Of a DNA stretch of 18,485 bases, positions 15,229-18,485 are shown in pieces. The position numbers and the translations under genes were made by a program. The stretch lies in NCBI GenBank assembly GCA_016927965.1, contig JAFGLP010000053.1, forward strand, positions 1 through 18,485, given 5' to 3'. Position 1 is the first letter of the stretch. Every line of letters begins with the position of its first letter. This DNA is from Dehalococcoidia bacterium. Its GTDB lineage: Bacteria > Chloroflexota > Dehalococcoidia > GIF9 > UBA5629. The notes below the pieces were generated by a model. The model was not told the DNA's origin, searched no databases, and was given only the letters and a program-made list of their open reading frames with translations.

Positions 15229-16101
15229 GCCGATGAATTCTCTTATGTACCTGTTTACCAGGTCAGGTTTCTCCCGCACAACCCAATGAGATGCATCGGG
15301 TATTCTTTTCACTACCACCCCGGGTACATATTTTTCCATCCCATCTAGGCAACCGGCAAGCAGAGCAGTATCTTTCTCTCCCCATATTACAAGCGTCGGG
15401 ATGGTTATCTTCGGAATTAAATCTCCCATAAATGGCTTCTTTAGTGCTTCCTCAAGATTCTCAAGAGCTTCGACGTTGGTCGCCCTGTAATAATTGAGCC
15501 CCCCGGTCAATGCACCCGGTTTAGACCATGCACTGATATATCCCTTGATATCATCCTCATTTAAAACCCCGCTTTTTATAAGTTCCCCAAATGCTAAATT
15601 AAGCAAGGATGAATAGTTATTTTCAGATAAGGTCGCTTCAGCTTGCGGAGAACGGAAAAACAGCATATAGCTGCTGGCCTTTCTCTGGCTGGGATTATTA
15701 CGCAGTTCTCTTTCAAATGTCGCCGGGTGCGGTGAATTGATAATAATCAGCCGCTCTAGATACTCCGGAAATAAAATTGCAAATGACCAGGCGACACCTC
15801 CACCCCAATCATGTGCTACCAGAATGATTTTTTTCTGTCCTAAATGCTCGGCAAGCTGCCGGATATCTTCAGCCAGAACTTTCTGCCTGTACAGCTTGAC
15901 ATCTTGTGGAGCCGATGAAAGGTTATAACCCCGCATATCGGGAGCTACCGCCAGATGGTCTTTAGCAAACTCGTTTAATTGTGCTTTCCACATTTCCCAG
16001 TATTCAGGAAAACCATGCAAAAACATTATCAGTTTACCCTGGCCATCAAAGGCATAATGAAGTTTCACGCCATTAACCTGTGCATATTCGTGCTGGATCA
16101 T
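15223..16101 (-). CDS. Alpha/beta hydrolase, epoxide hydrolase-like
   Basis: A 292-aa alpha/beta-hydrolase fold enzyme. HGFPEYW (29-35) forms the oxyanion side. AHDWGGGVAW gives a nucleophile Asp (D98). GEKD supplies the acid (D244) and DASHWV the base (H272). An Asp nucleophile followed by Trp, with HGFPE, fits epoxide hydrolases and haloalkane or haloacetate dehalogenases rather than esterases. The fluoroacetate-dehalogenase Arg pattern (HDRGGR) is absent. A cap-domain NYYRA (203-207) resembles the Tyr-bearing helix of epoxide hydrolases. Epoxide hydrolysis is therefore the better guess, with moderate confidence. The ATG has GGAGG 5 nt upstream. It is the last gene of the comF-hpf-macro-ogt run, 22 bp after the methyltransferase gene, and converges on dnaE. 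Confidence 0.85.
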   Translation of the reverse strand: MIQHEYAQVNGVKLHYAFDGQGKLIMFLHGFPEYWEMWKAQLNEFAKDHLAVAPDMRGYNLSSAPQDVKLYRQKVLAEDIRQLAEHLGQKKIILVAHDWGGGVAWSFAILFPEYLERLIIINSPHPATFERELRNNPSQRKASSYMLFFRSPQAEATLSENNYSSLLNLAFGELIKSGVLNEDDIKGYISAWSKPGALTGGLNYYRATNVEALENLEEALKKPFMGDLIPKITIPTLVIWGEKDTALLAGCLDGMEKYVPGVVVKRIPDASHWVVREKPDLVNRYIREFIGK

Positions 16102-16123
16102 CAGAACCTCCGGTTATTTATTA

Positions 16124-16648
16124 TTAGTCTGATAGACAAAGCTGCTTGAAATAGAGACCTTCAAGGGATAAAAGTGTCAGCTTAGTTTGTATACACGACA
16201 TTTTACCAGCAAAACCACCGGGCGTCCCGTTACAATTGATTACACGGTGGCAGGGAATCAGCAAGGGAACAGGATTGCGTGCCAGCGCACCTCCTACCGC
16301 ACGTGCTGCAGCAATATTGCCTGTTTTACTGGCTACCCAGCCATAACTTCTTGTTTCGCCAAAAGGGATCTCTTTTACGATATGCCAGACATGTTGACAA
16401 AAATCAGACGCCCCAGAAAGATCGAGCGGAAACTCAATGGTCAACGGAAGTCCTTTGCTGTAATTCACGAGCTGCTTTCCCAATTCCGGCAGGTATGAGG
16501 GGCTCTTATCGCCACCTTTATCATGCCCGCCTCTCCTTTCTGTATGTATTGACATTCCGGGCAATATAAGACGGCATATCCCCTTCGATGAAAAGAGTAC
16601 CTCAATCCTTCCCAATTCCGTTGGAATATATGCCTGATACATTTTCAT
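16124..16648 (-). CDS. Methylated-DNA--[protein]-cysteine S-methyltransferase (Ogt/MGMT)
   Basis: A suicide repair protein that takes alkyl groups from O6 of guanine onto its own Cys. The 174-aa product has the active site IPCHRVI with C133, preceded by the Asn hinge ARNPVPLL. TRSYG carries the Tyr of the helix-turn-helix and AAARAVGGAL carries the Arg finger R116. GGFAGKM follows the active site. The N-terminal domain (1-75) is the usual weakly conserved ribonuclease-H-like part. There is no AdaA domain, so this is Ogt-type, not Ada. The frame starts ATGAAAATG, with two possible starts two codons apart and no strong ribosome site. It lies 14 bp after the macro-domain gene in the same operon. 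Confidence 0.94.
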   Translation of the reverse strand: MKMYQAYIPTELGRIEVLFSSKGICRLILPGMSIHTERRGGHDKGGDKSPSYLPELGKQLVNYSKGLPLTIEFPLDLSGASDFCQHVWHIVKEIPFGETRSYGWVASKTGNIAAARAVGGALARNPVPLLIPCHRVINCNGTPGGFAGKMSCIQTKLTLLSLEGLYFKQLCLSD

Positions 16649-16662
16649 GCTGCGTGGAACAA

Positions 16663-17217
16663 CTATATGACTATTCGGGCCAATTCGTTACAATAAATTC
16701 TGAATGTGATTCCATCATAGACAACGAACTGTATCAATAGTAAAGACGTTTGAACATTATCGAGATAATCTCTAACAGCGCCAACGGCCACGTGTGAAGC
16801 TTCGTCTGCTGGATAACCATATACCCCTGTACTGATAGCAGAAAATGCAATGCTGATTAATCCTTTTGCCGATGCCAGTTTCAGGCTTTCCGTATAGCAG
16901 CTTGCCAGTGTCCCGGCCTCATTTTGTCCTCCACCTCTCCAAACCGGTCCCACCGTGTGAATAATATATTTAGCTTTTAGCTTTCCCGCATTTGTGATTA
17001 CTGCCTGTCCTGCCGGCAATCTCCCAATGTGCGAAGCGATCTGCCGGCATTCTTCAACAATGGCAGGCCCACCTGCCCTGTGAATAGCGCCGTCTACTCC
17101 GCCACCACCCATCAACCCCGAATTAGCAGCATTAACAATAGCATCAACTTTCTGAAGGGTTATATCACCCTGCACAACCATCAACCTGGTGTTCTTTACA
17201 TTAACCTCATCAGCCAT
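16663..17217 (-). CDS. Macro-domain protein (MacroD-type ADP-ribose/O-acetyl-ADP-ribose hydrolase)
   Basis: A 184-aa single macro domain. GDIT with D18 contacts the adenine. NAANSGLMGGGGVDGAIH (29-46) holds the catalytic-loop Asn and the Gly-rich loop. ITNAG, IIHTVGPVW and AFSAISTGVYGYP (124-136) complete the ADP-ribose pocket. This pattern is MacroD-type, whose members remove ADP-ribose from acidic residues or deacetylate O-acetyl-ADP-ribose. No sirtuin, ADP-ribosyltransferase or DarT-like toxin gene is adjacent. The ATG has AGGAGG 6 nt upstream. It sits 24 bp after hpf and 14 bp before the methyltransferase gene. The operon suggests a stress or repair role, which is inference. Confidence 0.93.
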   Translation of the reverse strand: MADEVNVKNTRLMVVQGDITLQKVDAIVNAANSGLMGGGGVDGAIHRAGGPAIVEECRQIASHIGRLPAGQAVITNAGKLKAKYIIHTVGPVWRGGGQNEAGTLASCYTESLKLASAKGLISIAFSAISTGVYGYPADEASHVAVGAVRDYLDNVQTSLLLIQFVVYDGITFRIYCNELARIVI

Positions 17218-17241
17218 GCCACTCCTCCTGATGATGAGCCA

Positions 17242-17796
17242 TTATGCAGATTCGGGTTGTAAAACTCCATATTTACCATCTTTTCTCTTATACACCACAT
17301 TGACAGACTGATCATCATTGCTAATAAATATAAAGAAGTCGTGGCCTATAAACTCCATCTGCTCGATGGCCTCATTTGCGGTCATTGGTTTGACCTTAAA
17401 TTTCTTAAGTTTGACAACTTCCCACGGTTCAACTTCAGTGCTCTTTAGCATCTCACTATCAGCCGGTTTTCGTATCGACGCCTGTTCTCTACCTTTATTG
17501 ACTTCATATCTGGCCTTATACTTATTTACCAGTCGCTCCATTACATCAGCAACGGCATCTACCGTGGCATGTGTATCATCACCCTTCTGTTCGCCTCTAA
17601 TTATAAAACCATTGACATTCAATGTAACCTGGGCACTATATTGATGCAGCCTGGATTTGGATTTTTCTTCAATAAGCTCCAATTTAACAGAAGTTATATT
17701 ATTTAAATATCGTGTAAGCTTATTCAATTTTTTTTCAGCGTATTCTTTAATATCGCCTTCTTCTTTCAAGTTTTTCGTTATAACCTGAATTTGCAT
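17242..17796 (-). CDS. hpf: Ribosome hibernation promoting factor, long form
   Basis: The 184-aa product has the HPF/YfiA fold at residues 1-105. It starts MQIQVITKNLKEEGDIKEYAEKK-like and continues through YSAQVTLNVNGFIIRGEQ and DTHATVDAVADVMERLVNKYK. A variable linker follows, then a C-terminal dimerisation domain at about 125-180 (KLKKFKVKPMTANEAIEQMEFIGHDFFIF and later GKYGVLQP). The two-domain form dimerises 70S ribosomes into 100S particles in stationary phase or stress. The ATG has AGGAG 6 nt upstream, inside the end of comF, and only 3 bp separate the two genes. Macro-domain, methyltransferase and hydrolase genes follow. Linkage of comF and hpf is common in Gram-positive bacteria. Confidence 0.96.
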   Translation of the reverse strand: MQIQVITKNLKEEGDIKEYAEKKLNKLTRYLNNITSVKLELIEEKSKSRLHQYSAQVTLNVNGFIIRGEQKGDDTHATVDAVADVMERLVNKYKARYEVNKGREQASIRKPADSEMLKSTEVEPWEVVKLKKFKVKPMTANEAIEQMEFIGHDFFIFISNDDQSVNVVYKRKDGKYGVLQPESA

Positions 17797-17799
17797 TAT

Positions 17800-18485
17800 C
17801 TACTCCTGCTTATTAATTTCTCTGGCCAGTGTAAACCCTGTAACACTCCTGGCCCCGGCAGCTCTCAGCACAGATGCACAGGCTTCGAGCGTAGCACCGG
17901 AAGTACAAACATCATCTATTACAATAATATCTTTCCCCAGCATGTTTGCTCCGATAGAGCAAAAAGCTTTTTCCATATTAAGCCGGCGCTCTTCCACATT
18001 TTTTGTCCTGGCTTGAGGGCTGGTATCTCTTGTTCTTTTTACCATATACTCCTCAACGGGCATCTTAACAATACGGGACATTTCCTTTGCCAGCAAAGCA
18101 GACTGATTGTATCCCCTGGCCTGAAGCCGCTTATCATAAAGCGGTACGGGAACCAATACATCACCAGTCATATTATTTTCCAGATAATAACCGGCCATAT
18201 AATCACCCAGGCATCCGGCAATAGCCCTTAAATTATGATATTTTAACGAGTGTACTGCTTTTCGAACTATTCCATCAAAAATAAAAACAGAACGCACCCT
18301 CTCCAGACTGCAGGATGTTTTCCAGCACTCATGACAGAAAGAGCCGCTTGATTCAGGTTTACCACACCTGGGGCATAGCGGGGGGAGCAGGCGGGGTAAT
18401 TTTTTCAGGCATTCAATACAAATAAAGTCACCGATTTTCCCGCATTCGATACATTCCCGTGGAAAGAAAAAATCGATGACTTCAC
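17800..18485 (-). CDS. comF: ComF family protein (5' end beyond the window)
   Basis: A phosphoribosyltransferase-fold protein related to ComFC/GntX, linked to DNA uptake in competent bacteria but widespread outside them. The frame is open to the window edge. A GTG at 18297 might be taken as the start, but 61 more residues upstream form a Cys-rich double zinc ribbon: FFFPRECIECGK, then CIEC, CPRC and CHEC. This is the normal ComF N-terminus, so the gene is partial here. It is missing probably only a few codons, since FFFPREC normally lies near the start. The PRTase part has VLVPVPLYDKRLQARGYNQS, TSPQARTKNVEERR and the PRPP loop VIDDVCTSGAT. It is the first visible gene of the run to hpf, 3 bp away. 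Confidence 0.93.
   Translation of the reverse strand, partial: EVIDFFFPRECIECGKIGDFICIECLKKLPRLLPPLCPRCGKPESSGSFCHECWKTSCSLERVRSVFIFDGIVRKAVHSLKYHNLRAIAGCLGDYMAGYYLENNMTGDVLVPVPLYDKRLQARGYNQSALLAKEMSRIVKMPVEEYMVKRTRDTSPQARTKNVEERRLNMEKAFCSIGANMLGKDIIVIDDVCTSGATLEACASVLRAAGARSVTGFTLAREINKQE

Noticed and set aside
15223..16101. Alpha/beta hydrolase as a fluoroacetate or haloacetate dehalogenase
   Set aside because: The Arg residues expected after the nucleophile Asp (HDRGGR) are replaced by HDWGGG, and the cap NYYRA segment fits epoxide hydrolases better.
16663..17217. Macro-domain gene as the antitoxin (DarG-like) of a toxin-antitoxin pair
   Set aside because: No DarT-like ADP-ribosyltransferase gene is adjacent; the neighbours are hpf and an alkyltransferase, and the motifs are MacroD-type.

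Overview
The window is an ordinary-looking stretch of bacterial chromosome with moderate-to-low GC, dense in housekeeping and repair genes. I see no insertion sequences, phage genes or CRISPR arrays. RNase Y with a TIGR00282/YmdB-type phosphoesterase, a long-form hibernation factor, RecX, a DUF1461 membrane protein, a FadF-type membrane iron-sulfur reductase and a BKACE enzyme suggest an anaerobe of the Chloroflexota (perhaps Dehalococcoidia) or a Firmicutes-like lineage. This placement is inference; there is no rRNA to settle it.

Layout. 1-640: tRNA-Phe(GAA), tRNA-Leu(CAA), a tiny minus-strand membrane-protein gene (41 aa) with its own Shine-Dalgarno and terminator, then tRNA-Gln(TTG). 662-1594 (minus): a BKACE/DUF849 enzyme with a good promoter. 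1751-3000 (plus): a PHP phosphoesterase coupled to coaE, followed by tRNA-Asn(GTT) and a bidirectional terminator. 3265-5388 (minus): a 707-aa FadF-like haem/Fe-S oxidoreductase. 5520-10534 (minus, read from right to left): recA, recX, rny, a ymdB-type phosphoesterase and a second PHP phosphatase. 10701-10940 (plus): an FmdB-type zinc ribbon. 10951-11670 (minus): a DUF1461/Lit-like membrane protein. 11766-15209 (plus): dnaE. 15223-18485 (minus, read from right to left): comF (cut by the window edge), hpf, a macro-domain hydrolase, an O6-alkylguanine methyltransferase and an alpha/beta hydrolase, with gaps of 3 to 24 bp.

How the genes fit together. The recA-to-PHP block joins recombinational repair (RecA, RecX) with RNA turnover: RNase Y starts mRNA decay, the YmdB-type enzyme acts on cyclic or phosphodiester nucleotides, and the PHP protein resembles the RNase AM/nucleotide phosphatase family. 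The comF-to-hydrolase block joins a PRTase-fold ComF protein, ribosome hibernation, ADP-ribose chemistry, alkylation repair and an epoxide-hydrolase-type enzyme, so it reads as a stress operon. Three separate proteins carry PHP domains, including DnaE, whose PHP metal-site residues look intact.

The observations I rate highest are the hidden 41-aa membrane peptide gene at 299-424, the Lit-like DUF1461 protein, an inverted repeat occupying nearly the whole predicted dnaE leader, and the RNase Y/YmdB/PHP cluster. I found no clearly new multi-gene system.
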